Assembly (NCBI RefSeq): GCF_024171485.1
Contig: NZ_JALJZX010000002.1
Location: forward strand, 558,001-622,000
Direction of reading: 5' to 3'
Source of the DNA: Chryseobacterium sp. HSC-36S06
GTDB taxonomy: Bacteria; Bacteroidota; Bacteroidia; Flavobacteriales; Weeksellaceae
DNA: 64,000 nucleotides
Of the stretch, positions 15,762-23,468 are shown in pieces (positions within the stretch are counted from its first letter, which is position 1; every line of letters begins with the position of its first letter). The position numbers and the translations under genes are program-made. The notes beneath the pieces are model-generated. The model saw nothing but the letters and a program-made list of their open reading frames with translations. It was not told where the DNA came from and made no database searches.

Positions 15762-17225
15762 TTAATATCCAGCGTTTTGGGTAAGGTTCGGGTTGTTATC
15801 CATCTGAGACTGAGGAATTGGCCACAACAATCTTTGTTCTGTAAGATTGTTTACATAGCTTAATTGACTTCCCTGTCCATTGGTTCTTGCTTTGATAATC
15901 TCTAAAGCCTTGCCTGTACGCTTAAGATCGAACCATCGGTGGCCTTCAAAAGCAAGCTCCAGCAAACGTTCTTTCAAAACTTTGTTCATACCGTCTTCTT
16001 TGCTGGTAATAGTTGCTACATTCGGTAGGGAAACACGGTTTCTTACCTGATTAATTAAAGCTTCTGCATCGGCATACGCTCCAAGATTCACCTTAGCTTC
16101 AGCTTTTAATAACAGCATGTCTGCGTATCTGATGATGTAGGTATGCTGTGTTCCGTCCTGAATTCTTTGCTTATAGGCAAACGGATAGTGGTTTTTATCA
16201 GTCCAGTAGGTGTCGCTAACTCCGACATCAAACTTAATGGTATTTGCTTTTCTGATGTTATCACCCTGAGCATCAAACGAATTTACCAAATCGTGGGTTG
16301 GCAAATTGAAACGCTGCCATCCGTCACCAATAAACATTCCTGTTCCCCACCACCAGATATTGCTTGCGTCTGCATTAATTTCCAGAATAGATTCTGCATT
16401 GGCATTATGATTACCATCAAACAGATGATTGTAATCCGGTAAAAGGCTGTAAGATCCTGATAGCTGATCAACATACTGAACAACTTTAGCATAATCCGGG
16501 TTAGGTTTTGTTGCGTATACTTTAGCTAAAAGTGCCTGCGCAACACCTCTCGTTGCGCGGTATTTGCTTACTGAAGAACCGGGAGCCGCAAGTATGGCCC
16601 CTTCCAGATCCGAGATAATAAATGAATATACCTCTTCTTTAGATTTTCTTGCCGGAAAAACCTGGTTATAGATCTCCTCAAAATTTTCAGAAGTAACTCC
16701 GATAACGGCTTTGGTTACTATTGGAACATCTCCCCAAAGCTGTACCGCATGAAAATAGTACAATGCTCTTACAATAGCGGCTTCGGCTTTCATCTCTGCT
16801 TTTCGTTCTGCGGTTAATGCAGGATCCTGTATACCGTCAACATAATTAAGCACTTTATTGCAGTTATTGATCAGTTCATAAATTGCTTTCCAGTTTCTAT
16901 CAACGTTGCCGTTTGTAGATAGAATTCTGTATTCTGCCTGCTGTCTGTTATCCTGATTGTCCCCACTTACATAAGCCTCATCTGTCTGCATTCCGCCATT
17001 CGCAAAATAATCCAGCTGCCAGTAATTGGAATGTCCAAACCCCGGACCTACATACATAGATTTCATTAGATCTTCGGCCTCGGAAGCTTTGGTATAAGGA
17101 GTTTCGGTGAGATCAAAACCTTTGTCTGTAATTGGTTCTGTATTCAGATAATCTGAACAGGAAACGGTTCCGATACTTAATGCAGTACCCAAAAATAGAT
17201 AATATATAGTTTTATTAAGTTTCAT
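15762..17225 (-). CDS. SusD/RagB-family outer-membrane glycan-binding lipoprotein
   Basis: The 487 aa lipoprotein (lipobox GTVSC, then SDYLNTEP) has the SusD N-terminal TPR-like region (NWKAIYELINNCNKVLNYVDGI). The C-terminal SusD signature is seen in RYADMLLLKAEAKVNLG, LLELAFEGHRWFDLKRTG and LWPIPQSQMDNNPNLTQNAGY. It captures the glycan at the cell surface and forms a lid on the SusC channel. The gene is 19 nt from susC. The pair defines a polysaccharide utilization locus. Confidence 0.95.
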   Translation of the reverse strand: MKLNKTIYYLFLGTALSIGTVSCSDYLNTEPITDKGFDLTETPYTKASEAEDLMKSMYVGPGFGHSNYWQLDYFANGGMQTDEAYVSGDNQDNRQQAEYRILSTNGNVDRNWKAIYELINNCNKVLNYVDGIQDPALTAERKAEMKAEAAIVRALYYFHAVQLWGDVPIVTKAVIGVTSENFEEIYNQVFPARKSKEEVYSFIISDLEGAILAAPGSSVSKYRATRGVAQALLAKVYATKPNPDYAKVVQYVDQLSGSYSLLPDYNHLFDGNHNANAESILEINADASNIWWWGTGMFIGDGWQRFNLPTHDLVNSFDAQGDNIRKANTIKFDVGVSDTYWTDKNHYPFAYKQRIQDGTQHTYIIRYADMLLLKAEAKVNLGAYADAEALINQVRNRVSLPNVATITSKEDGMNKVLKERLLELAFEGHRWFDLKRTGKALEIIKARTNGQGSQLSYVNNLTEQRLLWPIPQSQMDNNPNLTQNAGY

Positions 17226-17244
17226 AATTGTTAAATTTAAATGA

Positions 17245-20007
17245 TTAGAAATTAGCTTTTAGTCCCAAAATAAACGTTCTTACCTGAGGATAAGTTCCGT
17301 AATCGATACCCGAAACTCCGTTAGTAGAAGCAAATGCATTAACTTCCGGATCGAATCCTGTATAATCAGTCCAGGTATATAAATTCTGACCGGTTACATA
17401 TACATTAAGCTTACTGATTCCTTTGAAGGATTTGTTGAAATTATATCCCAATGTTGCACTTTTCAACTTGATAAAAGAGCCATCCTCGATAAATCTGTCG
17501 GAAACCAATTTCGCATTTGCTGCATTAGCTCTTGGTACATTGGTAATATCACCAGCTTTCATCCATCTGTTCAATACATTGGTTGACTGGTTTTTATGAT
17601 CATTCATCATTTCCAACTCGAAACGGGAAGCGTTAAAGATGTCATTTCCATAAGATCCTGTTATCAGCAAATCCATATACCAGTTTTTGTACGAAAAGTT
17701 ATTCGTAAATCCGAATGTGAAATCAGGATTTGGATCTCCTATAAAAGTTCTGTCACCAGCACCCAGCATACCGTTTCCATCAAGATCGTTGTAGATAATA
17801 TCTCCCGTCGCAGCGTCTACTCCGCCAAACTGATAACCGTAGAAAGCACCAACCGTTTGTCCTGCAGAGAATCTTACTAAGTTTCCTGCGCCGGGGATTC
17901 CGGCTTTATCAATATTTGGCATCCATTTAAGTTCTAAAACTTTACTTTTATTAAATGAAATGTTGAAATTGGTGTTCCAAGTAAGATTTTCATTTTTAAT
18001 ATTTACCGTATTTAAGGTAAATTCCATCCCTTTATTTTCCATGGAACCTACGTTTCTCAAGATATTTCCTATAGATCCCATTTCAATCGGCATAATCAGA
18101 TCATCGGTTTTTCTCTTATAAAAATCTGCTGTAAGTTTGATCCGGTTGTTAGCAAAGCCAAAATCTATCCCTACATTGGTATCAGTTGTCACTTCCCAGC
18201 CTATATCACTACCCCATTGGTAAGTAGACCAGCTACCTCCTTCTTTATTAAGTCTCTCCAAATTGTAGTGAGCATAGATAGGTATTCCGGAAGCATTTCC
18301 TGTTTTTCCCCAGCCCCCTCTAACTTTCAGTTCGGAGATTGCATTGTTATCTGCTAAGAAATCTTCGTTTCCGATGTTCCAGGAAGCAGATACTCCGGGG
18401 AAGAATCCCCACTTTTTATCATCTGCTAACGCCGAACTTCCATTCTCACGGAACACAGCCATTACTGTATACTTATTCGCTAAAGTGTAGACAGCTCTAC
18501 CAAAAAATGATGCTTCTCTCAAAACTTCTTTCCTGTATATTTCTCCATGTGCAGGATTAGAAGCATCATAAACAAAGTGAGACTGTAAAGGGTCTGTAAA
18601 CTGGCTTCCCCAATAATATTGACCATCATTCATACGCTCGTGCATCTGGAAACCTCCTAATAGTCCTAAATCATGGATTCCTGATTTTATGGTATAGTTC
18701 AGTGTATTTTCAAAATTGAAATCCTGGAAAGTTAAATTCGTTTCAGAGCCACTTCCTTTCTGCTGTCTTCCCCATTCGGAACGATATGGATCCAGGAACC
18801 GGTCGTTTGTAGAGGTGATATGGTCTAAGGAAACGCTGGATTTCCAAACTAAATCTTTAAGAAGGTTAACCTCAATTCCCAGATTGGATAAAAATCTTTG
18901 AGTTTTGGTTCTGTCGGATTCCCTGTTCATAAAAGAAACCGGGTTTTCCCAACCTCCCGTAAAAGGGTTTAATGCAAATTGTCCGTCTTTGTAGCCATTC
19001 AAATATTCACCTGACGAATCGGTAGGTCTTATATTCACCTGACTTCCGTAAGCGGGCATAAAAGTAGGCGTTGTTAAAGCAGACAAGATTACACCACCTT
19101 GTGCTCCCGCGTTATTATCTGACGTATTGTTTAAGCTTGTATTGATGTAATTTATACTTGAGGTTACTTTCAACCAGTTGGTAACTTTCGCATCAAGATT
19201 TACTTTCGCAGAAGTTCTTCCGAAATCTGAAGGAGAAACGATACCAGTGATCCCTTGATATCCCAATGCCGTATAAGCTCTTACATTTTCATTTCCGAAT
19301 GCGTAGTTGACGTTATAATTCTGATCAAAGCCAGTACGGTATACTTCTTTTCTCCAATCCGTATTAATTCCGGCATACATTGGATCGTTAATCGTATTTA
19401 ACCAGGCCGGATTTATTTCGGATATCAGAGCTTTGTATTGTTCCGGATTGAGAACATCGACGTTGTCTACTTTATTAGAAATTCCCCAATACGCATTAAA
19501 ATTCAATTGAGGCTTGTTCGCCTTTCCTCTTTTTGTAGTGATGATAACAACTCCTCCTGAACCGTTGATACCATAAATCGCAGTGGATGTAGCATCTTTC
19601 AGGATCGTCATATCCACAATATCGTCGGTGTTGATTCCGCTGATGTCAAATGTCTGGATTCCATCGACCACATACAAAGGATTTACTCCCGATGAAATGG
19701 AGTTGTTACCACGAATTTTCACGTTCAGCGATTGTCCCGGTTTACCGGAATTCTGGATAACGCTTACACCGGCGGCATTTCCCTGCAATGCCTGGCCAAC
19801 GTTATAAATCGGGCGATTTTCGAAGACGTCAGCTTTAATGTTCTCAATAGCACTGGTGGCATTTTTCTTTTTTACAGATCCATAACCAATCACTACTACT
19901 TCTTCAATATTCTTTTCTTTTATAGAATCTGAAACCTGAGCGTTAACTCCAAAAGTGAAATAAAGTACGGCGATTAACCCGAGACTTTTAGAATAATTTA
20001 AATTCAT
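17245..20007 (-). CDS. SusC/RagA-family TonB-dependent transporter
   Basis: The 920 aa outer-membrane beta-barrel has a signal peptide ending FGVNAQ, followed almost directly by the SusC marker EEVVVIGYGSVKKK and the plug domain (NPLYVVDGI, SIYGINGSGGVVIITTKRG-like). The barrel ends in ILGLKANF. It is shorter than typical SusC proteins because it lacks the N-terminal carboxypeptidase-regulatory-like domain. It imports the oligosaccharide presented by SusD using TonB energy. It is the first gene of the operon. The leader carries an inverted repeat at the predicted transcription start. Confidence 0.95.
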   Translation of the reverse strand: MNLNYSKSLGLIAVLYFTFGVNAQVSDSIKEKNIEEVVVIGYGSVKKKNATSAIENIKADVFENRPIYNVGQALQGNAAGVSVIQNSGKPGQSLNVKIRGNNSISSGVNPLYVVDGIQTFDISGINTDDIVDMTILKDATSTAIYGINGSGGVVIITTKRGKANKPQLNFNAYWGISNKVDNVDVLNPEQYKALISEINPAWLNTINDPMYAGINTDWRKEVYRTGFDQNYNVNYAFGNENVRAYTALGYQGITGIVSPSDFGRTSAKVNLDAKVTNWLKVTSSINYINTSLNNTSDNNAGAQGGVILSALTTPTFMPAYGSQVNIRPTDSSGEYLNGYKDGQFALNPFTGGWENPVSFMNRESDRTKTQRFLSNLGIEVNLLKDLVWKSSVSLDHITSTNDRFLDPYRSEWGRQQKGSGSETNLTFQDFNFENTLNYTIKSGIHDLGLLGGFQMHERMNDGQYYWGSQFTDPLQSHFVYDASNPAHGEIYRKEVLREASFFGRAVYTLANKYTVMAVFRENGSSALADDKKWGFFPGVSASWNIGNEDFLADNNAISELKVRGGWGKTGNASGIPIYAHYNLERLNKEGGSWSTYQWGSDIGWEVTTDTNVGIDFGFANNRIKLTADFYKRKTDDLIMPIEMGSIGNILRNVGSMENKGMEFTLNTVNIKNENLTWNTNFNISFNKSKVLELKWMPNIDKAGIPGAGNLVRFSAGQTVGAFYGYQFGGVDAATGDIIYNDLDGNGMLGAGDRTFIGDPNPDFTFGFTNNFSYKNWYMDLLITGSYGNDIFNASRFELEMMNDHKNQSTNVLNRWMKAGDITNVPRANAANAKLVSDRFIEDGSFIKLKSATLGYNFNKSFKGISKLNVYVTGQNLYTWTDYTGFDPEVNAFASTNGVSGIDYGTYPQVRTFILGLKANF

Positions 20008-20025
20008 TTTTTATAGTTTTTGTTA

Positions 20026-20038
20026 TCTCAATTTGAGA
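20026..20038. promoter_or_regulatory. inverted repeat TCTCAA-T-TTGAGA, candidate operator of the sus operon
   Basis: Perfect 6-bp arms around one base, placed between the -7-like box (20042-20049, minus) and the susC start, so it covers the expected transcription start. A regulator bound here would block initiation. The adjacent Nudix-type regulator is the obvious candidate. Confidence 0.5.
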
Positions 20039-20041
20039 CAA

Positions 20042-20049
20042 TAAATGTA
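20042..20049 (-). promoter_or_regulatory. near-consensus -7 box (TACATTTA) of susC
   Basis: Reverse-strand TACATTTA, one mismatch to TAnnTTTG, 34 nt before the susC start. Confidence 0.4.
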
Positions 20050-20097
20050 ATCTTTTTTTCAATACAATTAATTTTTTTTTAATTAATTTCATTTTTT

Positions 20098-20112
20098 CCT
20101 CTATTTTTGAGG
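20098..20112. promoter_or_regulatory. -7 box inside an inverted repeat, MFS-regulator operon
   Basis: TATTTTTG at 20102-20109 (+ strand) is flanked by CCTC (20098-20101) and GAGG (20109-20112), giving CCTC-TATTTTT-GAGG. The arms share CTC...GAG with the susC operator, but the spacer is longer. This may be the second binding site of the local regulator. Confidence 0.4.
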
Positions 20113-20208
20113 CTCTAAATACTTAATTTTAGTTAAATATGCGTAGACAGACAATAAATTTTCTTCCCCAAATATTAACTCTGCAATAAAAAATCATGTT
20201 TTTCTAAA

Positions 20209-21402
20209 ATGATTCAAAAATATTCCAGGATTGCACTTCCTCTTAAAATCAGTTTTCTGATTTTTTCCATGGTTTTAAACTGTATGGGAATTATTATTCT
20301 GCAGCTTTCTGAAGAAAACATTTCATACACTAATCTGGGTTTCCTGGAGGCTTTTAAGGATTTACCGATTGCGATTGTCTCTCTTTTCGCAGCCACATTT
20401 ATCAACCGTTTTGGCAGCAAAATATCTTTAATTTTTTCACTCTCGACTGTGGCCGTTTGCAGTCTCCTACTACCTTTTGTCGGAGGTTTCTGGTTTTTTA
20501 AACTTTGGTTTGCCATCATAGGAATCAGTTTTTCTGTAGCTAAAATTTCGGTGTACGGAATTTTAAGAAATACTATTCTGGAAGAAATTCCTCTGGCAAA
20601 AGTCATGAGCAGTGTTGAGGCCTCATTTATGATTGGAATTTTCGTGGTAAATATTGGTTTTGGATGGCTTATTTCCAGTGAATATTCTGATTACTGGAAA
20701 TTCGGGTTTTGGATAATTGCTCTGTTAGCAGTCATCAATATTTTACTGCTGCTGAATGCACAAATTGGGAAAGATGCTGACAGTTCAAAACTATTTTCAT
20801 TTCGTGAGGTATCAGGATTCTTCAGCAAAAAATACTTTCTCTTCTTTCTGATTATTTTTGCAATTGTTTTTATTGAACAGAATTTCAATTCCTGGCTTCC
20901 TTCTTTTTACAAAAAGCATCTGAATGTGAATTCTTTCTTTGCGCTCCAGGCTTCGGCATTTCTGGCTTTGTTTTCATACATCGGGAGAATAATTACCTCA
21001 CGGATTATTCAGCATTTTTCCCTGGCAAAATATTTTATTGGGTGTACTGTAGCCATTCTGGGCATGCTTTTCTTATTCCAGGCATTGGTAACAAACGGTT
21101 ATCTGCAGATTACACTTTATATTTTTCCCTTAATCGGATTATTTCTTTCACCACTTTATCCGGTTATCAGCTCCCAAATGATCACTAATATTGGTAAGAC
21201 AGAAATTCATTTGTTTACCAGTCTGATTGTTATTTTCTCTTCCTTAGGCAGCTCGGTGGGTTCTATTATTATGTCCTATGTATTTGAATTTGAATATGGT
21301 GGCTACTATGCACTATTTATTTCCGGAGCCGTTTTTGGTTTATTATTTCTAAGTTTCATTTATTTCCGGTCTTTTGTCTCAAAAAAAGAAAATAATTATT
21401 AG
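20209..21402 (+). CDS. MFS sugar transporter
   Basis: The 397 aa protein has twelve predicted membrane helices and the MFS loop 2-3 region (FINRFGSKISLI). It resembles the sugar-permease side of the major facilitator family (FHS/fucose-permease-like) used in Bacteroidota loci to bring released sugars across the inner membrane. It is divergent from susC, with a leader of about 95 nt. It ends 11 nt before the Nudix-type regulator, so the two form an operon. Exact substrate unknown. Confidence 0.85.
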   Translation: MIQKYSRIALPLKISFLIFSMVLNCMGIIILQLSEENISYTNLGFLEAFKDLPIAIVSLFAATFINRFGSKISLIFSLSTVAVCSLLLPFVGGFWFFKLWFAIIGISFSVAKISVYGILRNTILEEIPLAKVMSSVEASFMIGIFVVNIGFGWLISSEYSDYWKFGFWIIALLAVINILLLLNAQIGKDADSSKLFSFREVSGFFSKKYFLFFLIIFAIVFIEQNFNSWLPSFYKKHLNVNSFFALQASAFLALFSYIGRIITSRIIQHFSLAKYFIGCTVAILGMLFLFQALVTNGYLQITLYIFPLIGLFLSPLYPVISSQMITNIGKTEIHLFTSLIVIFSSLGSSVGSIIMSYVFEFEYGGYYALFISGAVFGLLFLSFIYFRSFVSKKENNY

Positions 21403-21413
21403 ATTTGTGAGAT

Positions 21414-22172
21414 ATGAAAGTAGACGACTCCAAGAATAAGCAGAATTTACAGGAACTTATTGACACCAGGGAATTTGTAGAACATATCTCCGTGGATTGT
21501 GTAATCTTTGGGTTTCATCACGATATTCTAAAGGTTTTGCTTCTGAAATATCATGATTTGGATCTCTGGTCTTTGCCCGGCGGATTTGTTTTTAATGATG
21601 AAGACCTTCACGAGGCTGCTTTCCGGGTACTTTATGAAAGAACGCATCTTTCAGATATTTTTTTGGAACAGTTTCACACTTTCGGTCAAAAAAACAGAAC
21701 CGAAAACAATGTTCACCAAATTCTACTGAAAAATAAAAATATCGAAGTTCCGCCTGATCACTGGATTTTTCAGCGATTTATCACGGTGGGATACTGCAGC
21801 CTGATCGATTTTTCACTGGTTGATACTTTTCCGGATTCTTTTAATGAAACCTGCGAATGGTTCGAAGTGAATAAACTTCCAAAAATGGCTTTCGATCATG
21901 AAAGAATCATCAGTTCCGGGCTGGAACATATCCGTAAAAACATTGATACTCAAATCGTTGCAAGTAATCTTCTTCCGGAAAAATTTACGATGAAGGAGTT
22001 GCAGACTGTTTATGAAACAGTTTTGGACGAGAAATTCCGTAGAAATAATTTTCAGCGGAAAATTCTGGCACTTAATACGTTAGAAAGACTGGAGAAATTC
22101 TTCGACGGTTCTGCCAACAAAGCCCCTTATCTCTACAAATTTGTTGATAAAAAACAACCATTAATTCCTTAA
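21414..22172 (+). CDS. Nudix-type transcriptional regulator (NrtR/AraR-like)
   Basis: The 252 aa protein has an N-terminal Nudix fold (about 25-150) and a C-terminal winged helix (about 165-235, ending with a YLYKFV-like tail). The Nudix box is degenerate: in GGFVFNDEDLHEAAF-RVLYERTHL the first and third catalytic Glu and the final Gly are replaced. Hydrolysis is therefore unlikely, and the domain probably senses a sugar or nucleotide. NrtR and Bacteroides AraR have this architecture. Its position next to the sus operon and the MFS gene suggests it controls both through the repeats at 20026-20038 and 20098-20112. Confidence 0.8.
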   Translation: MKVDDSKNKQNLQELIDTREFVEHISVDCVIFGFHHDILKVLLLKYHDLDLWSLPGGFVFNDEDLHEAAFRVLYERTHLSDIFLEQFHTFGQKNRTENNVHQILLKNKNIEVPPDHWIFQRFITVGYCSLIDFSLVDTFPDSFNETCEWFEVNKLPKMAFDHERIISSGLEHIRKNIDTQIVASNLLPEKFTMKELQTVYETVLDEKFRRNNFQRKILALNTLERLEKFFDGSANKAPYLYKFVDKKQPLIP

Positions 22173-22235
22173 ATATTTTCCGAAATATTTCGTCACCTTT
22201 CCGAAAAATCCTAATTTTAGGCAAATCTAAAAATT

Positions 22236-23417
22236 ATGTCATACTACCCGCTAACAGCCATTCCGGACTACTACTTCATGGATGAACTTTTAACTGATGA
22301 ACACAAGTTAATCCGACAATCTGTAAGAGATTGGGTTGAAAGTTTTGTAATGCCGAAAATAGATGAAGCGGCACAGAATCACACCGATATTCCCAACCTG
22401 ATGAAAGAGTTGGGGAAAATCGGCGCTTTGGGGCCATACATTCCTGAAGAATACGGGGGTTCAGGTCTTGACCAGATTTCCTATGGAATCATTATGCAGG
22501 AACTCGAAAGAGGCGATTCTGCGGTACGTTCCGCGGCTTCTGTACAGAGTTCACTCGTCATGTTCCCAATCAACGAATACGGTTCTGAAGAACAGAAACA
22601 TAAATATTTGCCCCACCTCGCATCAGGCGAAATGATCGGTGCTTTTGGTCTTACAGAACCCAATCATGGTTCTGACCCGAGTTCTATGGAAACCCATTTC
22701 GAAGATAAAGGCGACCATTATTTGCTGAACGGTGCTAAAATGTGGATTACCAATGCGCCGTTATGCGACATCACAGTAGTTTGGGCAAAGAATGAAGACG
22801 GAAAAGTTCAAGGATTGATTGTAGAACGTGCTTTTGAAGGATTTACCACTCCAGAAACTCATAATAAATGGAGCCTGCGTGCTTCCAAAACCGGTGAACT
22901 GGTTTTTAATAATGTGAAAGTTCCGAAAGAAAATCTGTTACCAAAAGTAGTTGGATTAAAAGGACCGCTTTCCTGCCTAAATTCTGCAAGATACGGTATT
23001 TCATGGGGCGTAATCGGCGCTGCAATCGACTGTTACTGTACAGCTGTTCAATACTCCAAGGAAAGAAAACAGTTTGGAAAACCCATTGCATCCTTCCAGT
23101 TACAGCAGAAAAAAATTGCTGAATTCTTAACGGAAATCACCAAAGCACAGTTGCTCTGCCTCCAGTTAGGGAACCTGAAAAATGCTCATAAAGCAAGTCC
23201 TGCACAGATTTCAATGGCAAAGCGAAACAACGTAAAAATGGCGATTGATATTGCCAGAGAATCCCGACAAATGCTTGGCGGAATGGGAATCATGGGAGAA
23301 TTCCCGATGATGCGTCACGCGGCCAATTTAGAATCGGTGATCACTTACGAAGGAACCCACGATATTCATTTACTCATTACAGGAATGGACGTAACAGGAA
23401 TCAATGCCTTCGGATAG
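22236..23417 (+). CDS. glutaryl-CoA dehydrogenase-type acyl-CoA dehydrogenase
   Basis: This 393 aa FAD enzyme oxidises and probably decarboxylates glutaryl-CoA to crotonyl-CoA in lysine/tryptophan breakdown. It follows the glutaryl-CoA dehydrogenase branch closely: RSAASVQSSLVM, LTEPNHGSDPSSMET, KMWITNAPLCDI, CLNSARYGISWGVIGA and TYEGTHDIH, the last carrying the catalytic Glu. The core domains (N-terminal helical, beta, C-terminal helical) are all complete. A hairpin terminator follows. The gene is unlinked to other catabolic genes here. Confidence 0.9.
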   Translation: MSYYPLTAIPDYYFMDELLTDEHKLIRQSVRDWVESFVMPKIDEAAQNHTDIPNLMKELGKIGALGPYIPEEYGGSGLDQISYGIIMQELERGDSAVRSAASVQSSLVMFPINEYGSEEQKHKYLPHLASGEMIGAFGLTEPNHGSDPSSMETHFEDKGDHYLLNGAKMWITNAPLCDITVVWAKNEDGKVQGLIVERAFEGFTTPETHNKWSLRASKTGELVFNNVKVPKENLLPKVVGLKGPLSCLNSARYGISWGVIGAAIDCYCTAVQYSKERKQFGKPIASFQLQQKKIAEFLTEITKAQLLCLQLGNLKNAHKASPAQISMAKRNNVKMAIDIARESRQMLGGMGIMGEFPMMRHAANLESVITYEGTHDIHLLITGMDVTGINAFG

Positions 23418-23433
23418 AGATTTAAATATTATA

Positions 23434-23465
23434 AAAAAAGCCTTCAGAAATCCTGAAGGCTTTTT
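23434..23465. terminator. bidirectional terminator
   Basis: Stem GCCTTCAG/CTGAAGGC, loop AAATC, with A-run before and T-run after, between convergent genes. Confidence 0.85.
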
Positions 23466-23468
23466 CAG

